Assembly: GCF_042682745.1 (NCBI RefSeq)
Contig: NZ_JBHUIO010000002.1
Coordinates: 124,001 to 188,000 of the forward strand
Length of the DNA stretch: 64,000 nucleotides
Origin: Tumebacillus_A lipolyticus
Lineage (GTDB): Bacteria > Bacillota > Bacilli > Tumebacillales > Tumebacillaceae
Direction: 5' to 3'
The translations under genes and the position numbers were made by a program. Positions 40,224-50,000 of the stretch are shown here, one piece after another (the first letter of the stretch is position 1; every line of letters starts with the position of its first letter). A model generated the notes under the pieces. It saw only the letters and a list, made by a program, of their open reading frames with translations. It made no database searches and was not told where the DNA came from.

Positions 40224-41447
40224 ATGTCGAAAATGCTGATGATCTCCTATTACGCACCACCGATTCTGAACGCAGAATCGATCTTGGTTGCGAAGACGTT
40301 AAAGTTCTTATCGAAAGAATATCAGATCGATCTGCTGACCGTCGGGGAGGAGACCGATTTTAAGCAAGACCCGTTTTTGCTCGAAGAGATGGGCGGGGAG
40401 GTCAACGTGATCCGAGCGGCCAATCCGAAGCCGTCTTCTCGCCTGATGCGCAAAATCTATCGGGAGGCGGTCGCTCGACTGTCAGCGCTGGACAACCCGA
40501 TCTGGCAACGCCGAGCAGAGCGGGCAGCGATCGATCTCGGGGGCGATTATGATGTGCTCTACAGCCGCTCGCAACCGGGAGCTAGCCATGTGGTTGCCTT
40601 GCGCGTCAAGGAGCGGTACGGAACGCCTTGGGTCGCGCAATTTAGCGATCCGTGGGGGCACAATCCATATCATCAGCTGCAGGGGAAGGCAAAGCGAGCG
40701 GTCGAACGGCTGGAGCAACAGGTGATTGAGCGGGCCGATCATCTGATCTTTCCGACGCTTGAGATGCGCGATCTCTACGCATCTGTGTATCGAGGGGCAG
40801 ATGTGGAGAATCGTTCAACTGTGCTTCCTCATCATTTTGATGCCGCTTTGTATCAGGGCGGTGCGGCGAAAAAGCGGGATAGGAAAATTGTGATGTCCTA
40901 CATCGGGGACTTCTATGGGCTGCGCAGTCCCGCCCCGCTGATTAAAGGTCTGACCTTTTTGAAGGAAAAGCGTCCCGATCTGGTGGAGCGATTGGAATTG
41001 CAGGTGGTCGGCAATGTGGAACGAACGTTCCATCCGCTGCTCGAAGCGGCAGAAAAAACGCTCGGTGTACAGGTGACGCGGGTCGGGCAAGTGCCGTTTC
41101 GGAAAAGTTTGGAGCTGATGGCGGAGAGCGATCTGCTGTTGCTCGTCGATGCGCCAAGCGATGTCAACCTGTTTTTATCGTCCAAGCTGATCGATTATCT
41201 CGGGGCGTATCGCCCGATTCTCGGCATCACGTCGACCAAGGGCACAGCAGGTCGTCTGCTGCAAAGCTATGGGTGGCAGGTGCACCATCCGGACGATGTA
41301 CAAGGGATAGCAAACGCGCTGGAGACCTATCTCAGTCAGCTCGCGCAGCTGCAGGAGCGAGCGCGCAACACAGATATTGATGCGTTTCGCTCGGAGAGCG
41401 TGGTCAGCGAGCTGACTGCGATCTGTGAGCGTGTACGGCACAGGTAG
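40224..41447 (+). CDS. GT4-type glycosyltransferase
   Basis: A 407-residue GT-B protein. The N-terminus MSKMLMISYYAPPILNAESI and FSDPWGHNPYH are typical of GT4 enzymes of Firmicutes, and the C-terminal domain has the donor-site pattern SSKLIDYLGAYRPILGITS. It should transfer a sugar from a nucleotide donor to a polysaccharide or lipid acceptor; neither is known. GGTGGATGATGC precedes ATG. It stands alone, ending near the scaffold gap. Confidence 0.85.
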   Translation: MSKMLMISYYAPPILNAESILVAKTLKFLSKEYQIDLLTVGEETDFKQDPFLLEEMGGEVNVIRAANPKPSSRLMRKIYREAVARLSALDNPIWQRRAERAAIDLGGDYDVLYSRSQPGASHVVALRVKERYGTPWVAQFSDPWGHNPYHQLQGKAKRAVERLEQQVIERADHLIFPTLEMRDLYASVYRGADVENRSTVLPHHFDAALYQGGAAKKRDRKIVMSYIGDFYGLRSPAPLIKGLTFLKEKRPDLVERLELQVVGNVERTFHPLLEAAEKTLGVQVTRVGQVPFRKSLELMAESDLLLLVDAPSDVNLFLSSKLIDYLGAYRPILGITSTKGTAGRLLQSYGWQVHHPDDVQGIANALETYLSQLAQLQERARNTDIDAFRSESVVSELTAICERVRHR

Positions 41448-41499
41448 GGTAGGTTCGATCGTAAAGCTGGGCACCGCGCAGCTCCTGCGTGCTCAGATC

Positions 41500-41527
41500 N
41501 NNNNNNNNNNNNNNNNNNNNNNNNNNN
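41500..41527. other. Assembly gap (28 N)
   Basis: A run of N of unknown true length, between the glycosyltransferase and glutaredoxin genes. Sequence order across it depends on the scaffold. Confidence 0.98.
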
Positions 41528-41569
41528 AACATCCTACAGGTAGGACGTTTGGAGCGGTCATCCGATTCT

Positions 41570-41818
41570 CTATTTCGCCTGATGATCGTTCCATGCGCTT
41601 TTGATCTTATCCTGTGCGAAGCCCATGATCACCTCGTCACCGATCTGAAAAACAGGTGTGGCGCTTGCGCCGAGCCGAATCAGCTCTTGCAGGTATTTGT
41701 CATCTTTGCGAATGTCGCGATCTTCAAAAGGGATCTTTTGATTGGTCATCCATGTCTTCGCTTCGAAGCAAGGCGGACAGGTCGGTTGGGTGTAGATGAT
41801 TACTTTCTTGTTGGCCAT
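41570..41818 (-). CDS. Glutaredoxin-family thiol protein
   Basis: An 82-residue thioredoxin-fold protein, MANKKVIIYTQPTCPPCFEA, with a CPPC active site (Cys14, Cys17), cis-proline in ATPVFQIGDEVI, and an end GFAQDKIKSAW. This is the NrdH/YruB-like type that reduces protein disulfides with NADPH through a reductase. ATG 41818 has GGATGGAG upstream; a further ATG lies at 41833. It is transcribed away from the PAP2 gene. Confidence 0.88.
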   Translation of the reverse strand: MANKKVIIYTQPTCPPCFEAKTWMTNQKIPFEDRDIRKDDKYLQELIRLGASATPVFQIGDEVIMGFAQDKIKSAWNDHQAK

Positions 41819-41997
41819 CTGGATCAGCTCCATCCTTTGTTTTCTTTATCATATGCAGGTTTGCTCCGTATTTCTGTAAGCGAGCAAACAGATTGGCGGG
41901 CGCAACTTGGGGAATCGGTAAAAAAGTCAAGGCACTGCACGTAAAAAAGTGCTATACTTTTAGGGCATTTGCTATCGTAACGAAAGGGGAATGCTGC

Positions 41998-42951
41998 TTG
42001 CTTTTGAAAAAGAGCTACATGCCGCTTTTGATTGTGGCGACAGCTGTTTTGTTTTTTGCGATCTTCCGCGTCCAAAATTGGGGTTGGCTCAGCCTTGTGG
42101 TGTTGCTCCTCGCTTTGATCGGAACAAGAAAAGATGCCGAAAAAATTTCGTGGCAAACGTTTATGCCCGCAGGCTTTATGACCCTGGTCGCCTTTTATTT
42201 GATCTACAACTACGGCGGTTCGATGTGGGAGAAGGTGATCACCTTCCAGACGGAAAACATCCGCCACTACTTCCAATGGAACGAATGGTTTAACTCGATT
42301 CCATTCAATGATGCAGCTTGGGCGCGCATCTGGCAACCTGAATGGTTGACCAAGTATTTTGCCTGGGTTTACATGAACGGCTTTACGCTGTCTTACTGGA
42401 TCTGTGTGATTCGCGCCTTTTTCACTAAAGACGTCAAGCGACTCGCGCTCTATTCGCTGGCGGGCTATCTCTTGCAGGTGCCGCTGATCTTGCCTTTTTA
42501 CAACACGATTCTGTTGCAAGAGGTGTGGTTTGTACAGGGCACGCCAGATCTGCTCGCACGTGATCTGACTCCTGAGCAGCAATACTCCACCGCTTGGAAC
42601 TGTTTCCCGTCGATGCATACCTCGATCGCGTTTGCGGCCATTCTGCTGTCGTGGCGCGAGAAGAGCCGCTGGTACAAGTGGGTGATCGGGATCTATTGCT
42701 GGTCTATCATCTTCTCCACGCTGTATCTGAAGATTCACTGGGTGATCGACATGATCGCTGGGATGCTGTTCGCCTACGGCTGTGTAAAGCTGGCCGATCT
42801 GATCGTCAAATCGAAGTTCTTCGATAAGTTTGTCGAGCGCTTCCATTCGATCGGGGATTGGATGCAGTCTGGAAAGCTGCAGCTGCGAGCGACCAAGCTG
42901 GAGACAGCTTCCACAGATAATGAAAAAGAGAAACAGAAAGAAGAAAAGTGA
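41998..42951 (+). CDS. PAP2-family membrane phosphatase
   Basis: A 317-residue membrane protein with six to seven segments. PAP2 motifs: PSMHTS (middle phosphatase motif) and LYLKIHWVIDMIAGM (final SxxxxxHxxxD-type motif). The first motif KxxxxxxRP is not obvious. Members remove phosphate from lipid or inositol-lipid head groups; some act as transferases of the aureobasidin-resistance type. The start is taken as TTG 41998, seven bases after AAAGGGGA; the upstream open frame has no ATG with a ribosome site. Confidence 0.82.
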   Translation: MLLKKSYMPLLIVATAVLFFAIFRVQNWGWLSLVVLLLALIGTRKDAEKISWQTFMPAGFMTLVAFYLIYNYGGSMWEKVITFQTENIRHYFQWNEWFNSIPFNDAAWARIWQPEWLTKYFAWVYMNGFTLSYWICVIRAFFTKDVKRLALYSLAGYLLQVPLILPFYNTILLQEVWFVQGTPDLLARDLTPEQQYSTAWNCFPSMHTSIAFAAILLSWREKSRWYKWVIGIYCWSIIFSTLYLKIHWVIDMIAGMLFAYGCVKLADLIVKSKFFDKFVERFHSIGDWMQSGKLQLRATKLETASTDNEKEKQKEEK

Positions 42952-42959
42952 TCGAAAAT

Positions 42960-42990
42960 CAAGTCGGGGAGCAACGATCCCCGACTTTTT
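42960..42990 (+). terminator. Rho-independent terminator
   Basis: AAGTCGGGG-AGCAACGAT-CCCCGACTT followed by T, after the PAP2 gene. Confidence 0.85.
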
Positions 42991-43076
42991 GTTAGTTTCC
43001 TCACATTCGGGGAAAATATGTTGTGGTACTATAAGTTTCAAAAGTAAAGTTAGTGACGAATGGGAGGAAGTTGCGC

Positions 43077-43772
43077 ATGGCGAGGCAAGTGATTCTAGCA
43101 GCAGATCGGTATCATTCTGAGATCGACTGGCTAAAAAGCTATTGGCATTTTTCATTTGACCATTATTATGACCCGAACAACCGGAATTTTGGTAACTTGC
43201 GCGTCTTCAATGAGGACTGGATCAAACCGAGCACCGGCTTTGGCATGCATCCTCATCGCGACATGGAGATCGTGACGTTTGTGGTGTCTGGCGAGTTGAC
43301 ACACGAAGATTCGATGGGCAACAAAGGTGTGATCAAAGCGGGTGAAGTACAGCGCATGACGGCGGGGACTGGCGTATTCCACTCCGAGTACAACCACTCC
43401 TCCGATACGACCGTCCATCTGTTGCAGATGTGGGTATTCCCCGATCAAGCGGGTCTGACTCCTTCATGGGAGCAGAAGCCTTTTACCCAAGAGCAGCGCA
43501 AAAACAACTGGTTGCCCGTCGTCTCCGGCTCGCAAAGAGGAGAGGCGCTGCACATTCACCAAGATGTGACGTTTTATGTGACCTCGTTGGATGCGGGGCA
43601 ATCGCTGACACAGGAGTTGAACGGGCGAGCTGCTTATCTGTTTGTGATCGCAGGCTCTGTAAAATGCGGGGAGCAAACGCTCACAGCGGGTGATCAGGTG
43701 AAGATGGTCGATGAGGAGCGGCTGGTCGTAGCGGCAGATGCGGACAGCGAGATGATCTTGATCGAGGTATAA
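43077..43772 (+). CDS. Pirin-family protein (YhhW-like)
   Basis: A 231-residue bicupin. The N-terminal cupin carries the metal-site pattern GMHPHRDMEIVT, then ELTHEDSMGN and GVFHSEYNH. ATG 43077 is behind GGGAGGAAG. YhhW/YhaK-type pirins can show quercetinase-like activity and bind metal; their cell role is unclear. Length is normal for the family. Single gene followed by a hairpin at 43827-43862. Confidence 0.9.
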   Translation: MARQVILAADRYHSEIDWLKSYWHFSFDHYYDPNNRNFGNLRVFNEDWIKPSTGFGMHPHRDMEIVTFVVSGELTHEDSMGNKGVIKAGEVQRMTAGTGVFHSEYNHSSDTTVHLLQMWVFPDQAGLTPSWEQKPFTQEQRKNNWLPVVSGSQRGEALHIHQDVTFYVTSLDAGQSLTQELNGRAAYLFVIAGSVKCGEQTLTAGDQVKMVDEERLVVAADADSEMILIEV

Positions 43773-43826
43773 GCGAAGCAGTGCGAGTGGAGTCGTGAGC
43801 AAGCGAGTTTCACATGGAGAGATGAA

Positions 43827-43862
43827 AAAGGGAGCTCGCTCAGGTCGAGGCGATCTCCCTTT
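43827..43862. terminator. Convergent terminator hairpin
   Basis: AAAGGGAG...CTCCCTTT between the pirin gene and the convergent lipoprotein gene. Confidence 0.7.
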
Positions 43863-44427
43863 ATTTTTCCACGGTGAATGCGGCTGACGTTTCCACTCGG
43901 GTCGGCGATTCGAAGTTGATCGACTGGTCCTCGTTGTGGGTGAGGAGGGTGGAGCGGACGATGATCTGGTAGGTGCCCGGTTGGACATTTTGCTTTTGTT
44001 GATGATCTTTTGCTTGAAAGGTCACTTGTTCGGTGATCGTTTCGTTCGGTTTCAACTCTTTCGCACCCATGATTTCTGCACACGCTTTCGGCTCCCCTTG
44101 CTCAACCTCAACAAAATGGCGACCGGAATCGATCGGAATTTCAATCTGAACGCCCGAGTCGCAACTGTTCACCGTCTGGTAGTACAGCGATTGGTCGGTG
44201 GTGTTGCGAATGACAGCCAGCGCGAGCACTTCGTCGCCAGGTTTATATTTGACTTGACTCGCTTTGAGCACGATCTCAAGGCCGTTCGATTGAACGCTGT
44301 GGAAGAGGCCGGGAATCTCTTCCGGTTCGAGGGCGGCCGGTTTCTCTTCTCTGCTGCTCCCATCTCCGCAACCGGTGAGGCTGAACAGCAAGGCGCAACA
44401 GATCAAGGCGGGGAACGTCTTTTTCAC
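43861..44427 (-). CDS. Lipoprotein with BsuPI-like domain
   Basis: A 188-residue lipoprotein: signal peptide MKKTFPALICCALLFSLTGC with lipobox LTGC (Cys20). The body has KYKPGDEVLALAVIRNTTDQ and AKELKPNETITEQVTF, then PGTYQIIVRSTLL, the pattern of the BsuPI proteinase-inhibitor domain. GTG 44427 is chosen, eight bases after GGAGG; GTG 44436 overlaps the site. It should sit on the outer face of the membrane. Confidence 0.78.
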   Translation of the reverse strand: MKKTFPALICCALLFSLTGCGDGSSREEKPAALEPEEIPGLFHSVQSNGLEIVLKASQVKYKPGDEVLALAVIRNTTDQSLYYQTVNSCDSGVQIEIPIDSGRHFVEVEQGEPKACAEIMGAKELKPNETITEQVTFQAKDHQQKQNVQPGTYQIIVRSTLLTHNEDQSINFESPTRVETSAAFTVEK

Positions 44428-44525
44428 GAGGAACACCTCCGTCTGAACTGATTGGATCGATCGTTCTCATTCGCTTAGTATGACGCGATGCAAGGAAGTT
44501 TTGTTACATATTTTCTCGAACAGAT

Positions 44526-44554
44526 AAGGAGGTCTCCGCGGAGACCTCCTTTTT
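44526..44554. terminator. Convergent/bidirectional terminator
   Basis: AAGGAGGTCTCC-GC-GGAGACCTCCTT with T-run; perfect 12-bp stem below the DJ-1/PfpI gene. Confidence 0.85.
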
Positions 44555-45077
44555 ATCTGTTGGCGAGACAATCGGCGAAAGCTTTGGCGTAAGGCGGCAA
44601 GTCAGGCGGACGGCGGGAGGAGATGATATGCCCGTCGATGACGACCGGCTCGTCGATCCAGATCGCCCCCGCGTTTTCCATATCATCGCGGATGCCCGGG
44701 GTGGATGTGACTTTGACACCTTGCAGAATCTTGGCGGAGATCAATACCCAGCCGGCGTGGCAGATTTGCCCGATCGGCTTTTTGGCTGCATCCATCTCTT
44801 TGACCAGCTGCAACACGTCAGGGTAGCGCCGCAGTTTGTCTGGTGACCATCCGCCAGGGACGAGGATCGCATCATAGTCGGATGCCTGTACATCGCCAAA
44901 AGCATGATCAGCAAGGGCGGGAACGCCATATTTTCCGAGATACGTTTCATTCGCCTTCGGGCCAACGAGGTGAACTTCTGCGCCTTCTTCACGCAGGCGA
45001 AGCACAGGGTACCACAGTTCGAGGTCTTCAAATTCATGTTCGACCAGTTGAATCACTTTTTTTCCTTGGAGTCGCAT
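44553..45077 (-). CDS. DJ-1/PfpI-family protein
   Basis: A 174-residue glutamine-amidotransferase-like protein. Nucleophile Cys106 in GQICHAGW, Glu near residue 16 (EHEFEDLE), and VPGGWSPDKLR follow the PfpI/YfkM type. Members act as deglycases or stress proteases. ATG 45077 follows GGAGGGAATCTG. Length is normal. Transcribed alone, with the bidirectional hairpin at its 3' end. Confidence 0.88.
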   Translation of the reverse strand: MRLQGKKVIQLVEHEFEDLELWYPVLRLREEGAEVHLVGPKANETYLGKYGVPALADHAFGDVQASDYDAILVPGGWSPDKLRRYPDVLQLVKEMDAAKKPIGQICHAGWVLISAKILQGVKVTSTPGIRDDMENAGAIWIDEPVVIDGHIISSRRPPDLPPYAKAFADCLANR

Positions 45078-45319
45078 CAGATTCCCTCCTCAGTTTGTTC
45101 CAGTCTGACTGTATCACAGATCGTTTTTGAGTAAAAATGCTCGAATGTTCTGTACAATAGATATAGGCGTAATTTACATATCGTTTGGACAATACTTCAC
45201 CGGCATGTAAATATATATAAGGATATTGAACTGAAATAAAAAATAGTCTTGTATATTCTGATGAAATATATTATTCTGAAAATGGCGTTTATTACAGTTG
45301 TGAGAAAGGGAGCGAAGAG

Positions 45320-46705
45320 ATGAAGAAAAAGACGATCTTGCTGACAGCACTGGCGCTAGGATTGACCACTGTTGCGGGGCTGACTCCAAGCGCGGAACCA
45401 GTGAAAGCAGCAAGTGTGACAAAAAAGTATCTTGTAGTGTTCAAAAATGAATCGAACTTGCCGAGCAACGTGGACAGCCTGTTGAAAAACGCAGGGGGAA
45501 CGGTCACCAAGAAGCTGGACAACCTCGGGGCGGTTCAGGTGGAGAGCAACAATCCGCAGTTCAACACTGTGCTGAAATCCTCTCCGTACGTAAGCACCGT
45601 CAGCGTAGAGGGCACGATCTTCCCCGATGTTTTGCAAGGGGTTCCAATGGAAACCCTCGACACGGAAGAAACGGCGACCGGCACGCACGATCTGTATGAT
45701 AAATATGGATGGGATATTAAGCAGGTTACGAACAACGGCGAATCTTGGAATCTTAAAGGTGGTACTGGGAAATCGAGCGATGGCAAAGACATTGTCGTCG
45801 GTGTAATCGATACTGGGATTGATTATAACCACCCTGATCTGAAGGATAACTACGTCTACGGCAAGTCGTTTGTACCGGGGTACAGCGACCCGATCGATGA
45901 CAAAGGCCATGGTACGCACGTGGCAGGTGCTATCGCTGCAAACGGGCGTGTCGTCGGTGTCGGCCCGCAGCTGAAGATCGCTTCGTACCGCGTGTTCGGC
46001 CCGACTGGCGGTGCGGCAACTTCTGATATCGCAGCCGCTTTGCAAGCTGCTGGCGATGACAATGTCGATGTGGTCAACATGTCTCTTGGCGGATACAACT
46101 GGTTGCATGACCCGGAGAGTACCCCAGGCGAAATCATCGCTGACCAACTGCTCTTTGAACGAGCGATTTCCTACGCAACGAAAAAAGGCGTGACGGTTGT
46201 CGGCTCTTCCGGAAACAACGGCGTCAACCTGTCCAACCCGATTCAGCTGACGAAAGATCTGTACGGCCCGGATGCGAAAGGACCTACCTTCCGCAGCCCG
46301 AGCAGTCCGCTGATGCTGCGCGTTGCTGCGAACGGCATCGGGTTGAACCGTGCGTACTACTCCAACTATGGAGCGGCGCACATCCATGTTTCGGCACCAG
46401 GCGGTGACTACGGTCCGCTGTGGCAACCGGGTGGAGATCCGTCGCTGATGGACGGAAACGCGCGCTGCCTGTCCACCTATCCGGGTGGCGGCTACGCATG
46501 GTCGATCGGCACTTCGATGGCATCGCCGAAAGCTGCTGCTCTGGCAGGCGTGATCATCGCAAAACATGGGAAGGACAAGCTGTCCCCCGCTCAAGTGAAG
46601 AATAAGATCATGGGCAACACGACAGACATTCTGAACAAAGGGTTTGACCAATACTCTGGTTTCGGGTTGATCAACGCGACGAAAGCGCTCAACAGCAAAT
46701 TCTAA
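45320..46705 (+). CDS. Subtilisin-like secreted serine protease (S8)
   Basis: A 461-residue pre-pro-protease. Signal peptide residues 1-30 (MKKKTILLTALALGLTTVAG...KAA), inhibitor I9 propeptide about 35-105 (YLVVFKNESNLPSNV, LGAVQVESNNPQF), then the catalytic domain: Asp164 in GVIDTGID, His197 in GHGTHVAG, Ser399 in GTSMASP. ATG 45320 follows AAAGGGAGCGAAGAG. It should be exported and self-activated. The location before the NRPS cluster is probably coincidental, though secreted proteases can mature peptides. Confidence 0.93.
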   Translation: MKKKTILLTALALGLTTVAGLTPSAEPVKAASVTKKYLVVFKNESNLPSNVDSLLKNAGGTVTKKLDNLGAVQVESNNPQFNTVLKSSPYVSTVSVEGTIFPDVLQGVPMETLDTEETATGTHDLYDKYGWDIKQVTNNGESWNLKGGTGKSSDGKDIVVGVIDTGIDYNHPDLKDNYVYGKSFVPGYSDPIDDKGHGTHVAGAIAANGRVVGVGPQLKIASYRVFGPTGGAATSDIAAALQAAGDDNVDVVNMSLGGYNWLHDPESTPGEIIADQLLFERAISYATKKGVTVVGSSGNNGVNLSNPIQLTKDLYGPDAKGPTFRSPSSPLMLRVAANGIGLNRAYYSNYGAAHIHVSAPGGDYGPLWQPGGDPSLMDGNARCLSTYPGGGYAWSIGTSMASPKAAALAGVIIAKHGKDKLSPAQVKNKIMGNTTDILNKGFDQYSGFGLINATKALNSKF

Positions 46706-46744
46706 GCGTTGCTTCGGCAGCGAAATGGACATGAGGAACGGTGA

Positions 46745-46779
46745 AAGTCCCCTGTGCAACTTGCGCACGGGGGATTTTT
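46745..46779 (+). terminator. Rho-independent terminator
   Basis: AAGTCCCCTGTGC...GCGCACGGGGGATT with five T, after the protease gene. The following 46780-47091 contains an A+T-rich promoter-like tract before the NRPS gene and no gene. Confidence 0.75.
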
Positions 46780-47091
46780 GTCGTTTTGGTGCGGGGCACG
46801 ATCGGTGGGGGATCGCTTTTCTGATGGCGAGAAGTGCGAAGTGCGTTTCGCAGCTCGCAGGACTTTGCAGCGAGAGAGAGACCGATCCACATTGTTTTTT
46901 ATGAATCGAGAGCGTGATATGTAAGGGAAGTTGTATTAACAACAGTTTGTCTGTTAGATTCGGAAGGTATTTCATTAATGCCTGAAGAACTATCAGTGTA
47001 GTTACTAATAAGAATTAATATAGTTCTATACATAGACTTAGATCATGACTTGGAAAAAAATGATCGGATACTTCGTAAAGGAGGATGTCAG

Positions 47092-50000
47092 ATGATCCAT
47101 ATGCCAGCCGTTCGCGAGCGAACGGAGCCTGCTTTGCACGCTGTCAAAACAGAAGTGATTTCTCTCCCCGTTCAGTTGCCAGAAGCTGTCGACCTGCAGG
47201 TCGGAGCGTCTGCGCTTGCTGCTCTCCTGTATCGTTATACAGGCGAGGAACTGATTTACATACAAATGGTGGACGCTTTGCTGATGTGGCAACCGGCAGC
47301 TGAGATGCCATTTGCGCAGTTTGTACAAACTGCAGAACAGGTTAAGCATGGCGATCAAGAGTCGCTCGACGTGTTGTACTCGTCGCTGGAAGCGGAAGCG
47401 GATTTTTCAGCACAGGCTCAGGCTGTCTTGGAGCGATCGTCTGCTGAGATTGCACTTTTTGTTTCTCACAGGGGAGAAGGGTTGTTCATTTGCCGAACGG
47501 ATCGTCTGTCAAAAGCTCTGCTCTCCCAGCTCGGGGATCATTATGTCAGGTTGCTCGACGCTGTGATCGCCGATCCGGGCAAGCGGTTAAAAGATCTGCC
47601 GTTGCTCTCCGAAGCGGAACGCACTCGGCAGCTTGTGGAGTGGAATGATGCAAGTCTTGCTCTCCCGCCTCTGTGCAGTCTGCACGAGCTGTTCGCTCGA
47701 CAGGCGGCAGAGACGCCCGATCGGGTGGCGGTGGTTTGTGGAGCAGACTTTTTGACGTTTGCCGATCTCAATCGAAGGGCAAACCGGCTGGCGCATCATC
47801 TACAGCGGCTGGGAATCGGGCCTGAGCGGACGGTCGGCCTTTGCCTGTCGGTCGGAATCGAGCTGATGATCGCGCTTCTCGCCGTCTGGAAGGCGGGGGG
47901 AGCTTATGTGCCGATCGACCCCGCCTATCCGAAAGAGCGCAAGCTGTATGTGATCGAGGATGCGGAGCTTTCCGTACTGCTCACTGAGAGCAGATTGGTC
48001 GGCGCATTGCCAGCGCATCAGGCGATCCAGTTGACGCTCGATCAGATCGAACCGGATCTCGCCAGTGAAGCGGATACCGATCCGAGCTGTGCGGGACACC
48101 CGCAGCAGCTCGCATACATCATCTATACGTCCGGTTCAACCGGCAAGCCGAAAGGAGTGCTGATCGAGCACGCCTCTTTGTTCAACCATCTGCATGCGCT
48201 GCGTCATGCGATCTACCAGCAACAGGAGCGACCGCTTCAGGTAGCGCTCAACTCCTCGCTGGCGTTCGACGCTTCGCTCGCCCAGATCGAACTGATGCTG
48301 CAGGGGCACACGCTCCACTTGCTCGTTGAGGAGGTGCGCCTCGACCCGCAAAAGCTGGTCGAGTATGTTCGCGAGCGGAAGATCGATGTTTTGGACGGAA
48401 CGCCTTCACAAGTTCGTCTCCTGTTGCGTGCAGGTCTTTTGGCGCGCGGTCAACATCTGCCATCTGTGATGCTGATCGGTGGAGAAGCGATCGATCAGCA
48501 GCTGTGGCGCGAGTTGGCAGCCGCAAGCGAGACGGCCTGTTACAACGTCTACGGTCCGACGGAAAACACGATCGATGCGCTCTATTGTCAGATCAAAGCT
48601 GATCAGCAAGGGCCTGCGCTCGGTCGTCCGATCCCCAATGTGGAGGTCTACATCGTCGACGAGCATCTGCAGCCGGTGCCGGTCGGTGTCCCCGGTGAAC
48701 TGCTGATCGGTGGTCGAGGCTTGGCGCGCGGTTACTTACATCGTCCTGCGCTGACCGCTGAAAAATTTATCCCGCATCCGTTTGCGACGGAGAACGGCAC
48801 CCGTCTCTACCGGACGGGCGATCTGGCTTGTTACCGGGCGGACGGCACGGTCGAGTTTTTAGGTCGACTTGATGATCAGGTCAAACTGAACGGTTTTCGC
48901 ATCGAGCTGTCGGAGATCGCGAAGGTGATCGCTGAGCACCCGTCTGTCGCAGATGCGGTGGTGCTTGTTCGCGAAGACGAGCCAGCTTTTTCGCGACTCG
49001 TCGCGTATGTGATCAGCAGCACCATCAGTCTCTCCAGCCGAGAACTGCAGGCGTTCGTCCGCCAGTATTTGCCCTCGTATATGGTTCCGGTCTCGTTCGT
49101 CTTTCTGGACAGCTTCCCGTTGACCGTCAATGGAAAACTGGATCAAAGAGCGCTGCCGACTCCAGACTTGATCGACTGTGAAGAAGCAGCGGAGTATGAA
49201 GCGCCTCGTGATCGGACAGAGCGGAAGGTAGCAGAGCTGTTCGCCAGGCTGCTCGGGCGGACGAGAGTGGGGGTGCGAGCCGACTTTTTTGACCTGGGTG
49301 GCAACTCGTTGCTCGCCGCTCAAGCGGTGTCCCGACTGCACGACACGTTCGGTGTCGAACTGTCGGTCCGCACCTTGTTCGAATCGCCGACTGTGGCAGA
49401 GCTCTCCGAACAGGTCGAATCGGCGATCGCTGCTGGAGCCTCGTTTCATCTCCCCCCGATCACCAACCGTTCTCGCGAGGCTCCCTTGCCGCTTTCGCAT
49501 GCTCAACAGCGCATGTGGTTTCTCGACCAGTTTGAGCAAAACAGCGCCTTGTACAACATCCCAACGGGGATACGGCTGAGCGGATCGCTCAATCTGGAGG
49601 CGCTGAGCAAGAGCTTCTATGCGGTGGTCGAGCGCCACGAAGCGCTCCGCACCACGTTTTCCCTGCAGGGGGAGCAGCCCGTTCAGGTGATCGCCGCAGC
49701 TCCTGCGGACAACATGTTTACCGTGATCGATTTGAGCGATTATCCCGGCGATCCGGACGCAGAAGTTCACCAGCTGACAACAGAGGTGGCAGAGCGACCG
49801 TTTGATCTGCAAAAGGGTCCCTTGCTGCACGCCGCGCTGTTTCGCCTGTCTGCTGTGGAGCATGTGCTGATCATCAATCTCCACCACAGCGTGGCAGATG
49901 GTTGGTCGCTGGGCGTGTTTACAGAAGAGCTCGCCATGCTGTATCGCCACTATGCGGCGGGAGCGGCGGTTCAACTTCCGGAACTCCCCTTTCAATATGC

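Noticed and set aside
41824..43155. Minus-strand frame of 443 codons opposite the PAP2 gene
   Set aside because: Low-complexity shadow without motif; the plus-strand PAP2 motifs are clear.
45356..46975. Minus-strand frame of 539 codons opposite the subtilisin gene
   Set aside because: Arg/His/Val-rich shadow without domain; the plus-strand frame has signal peptide and full catalytic triad.
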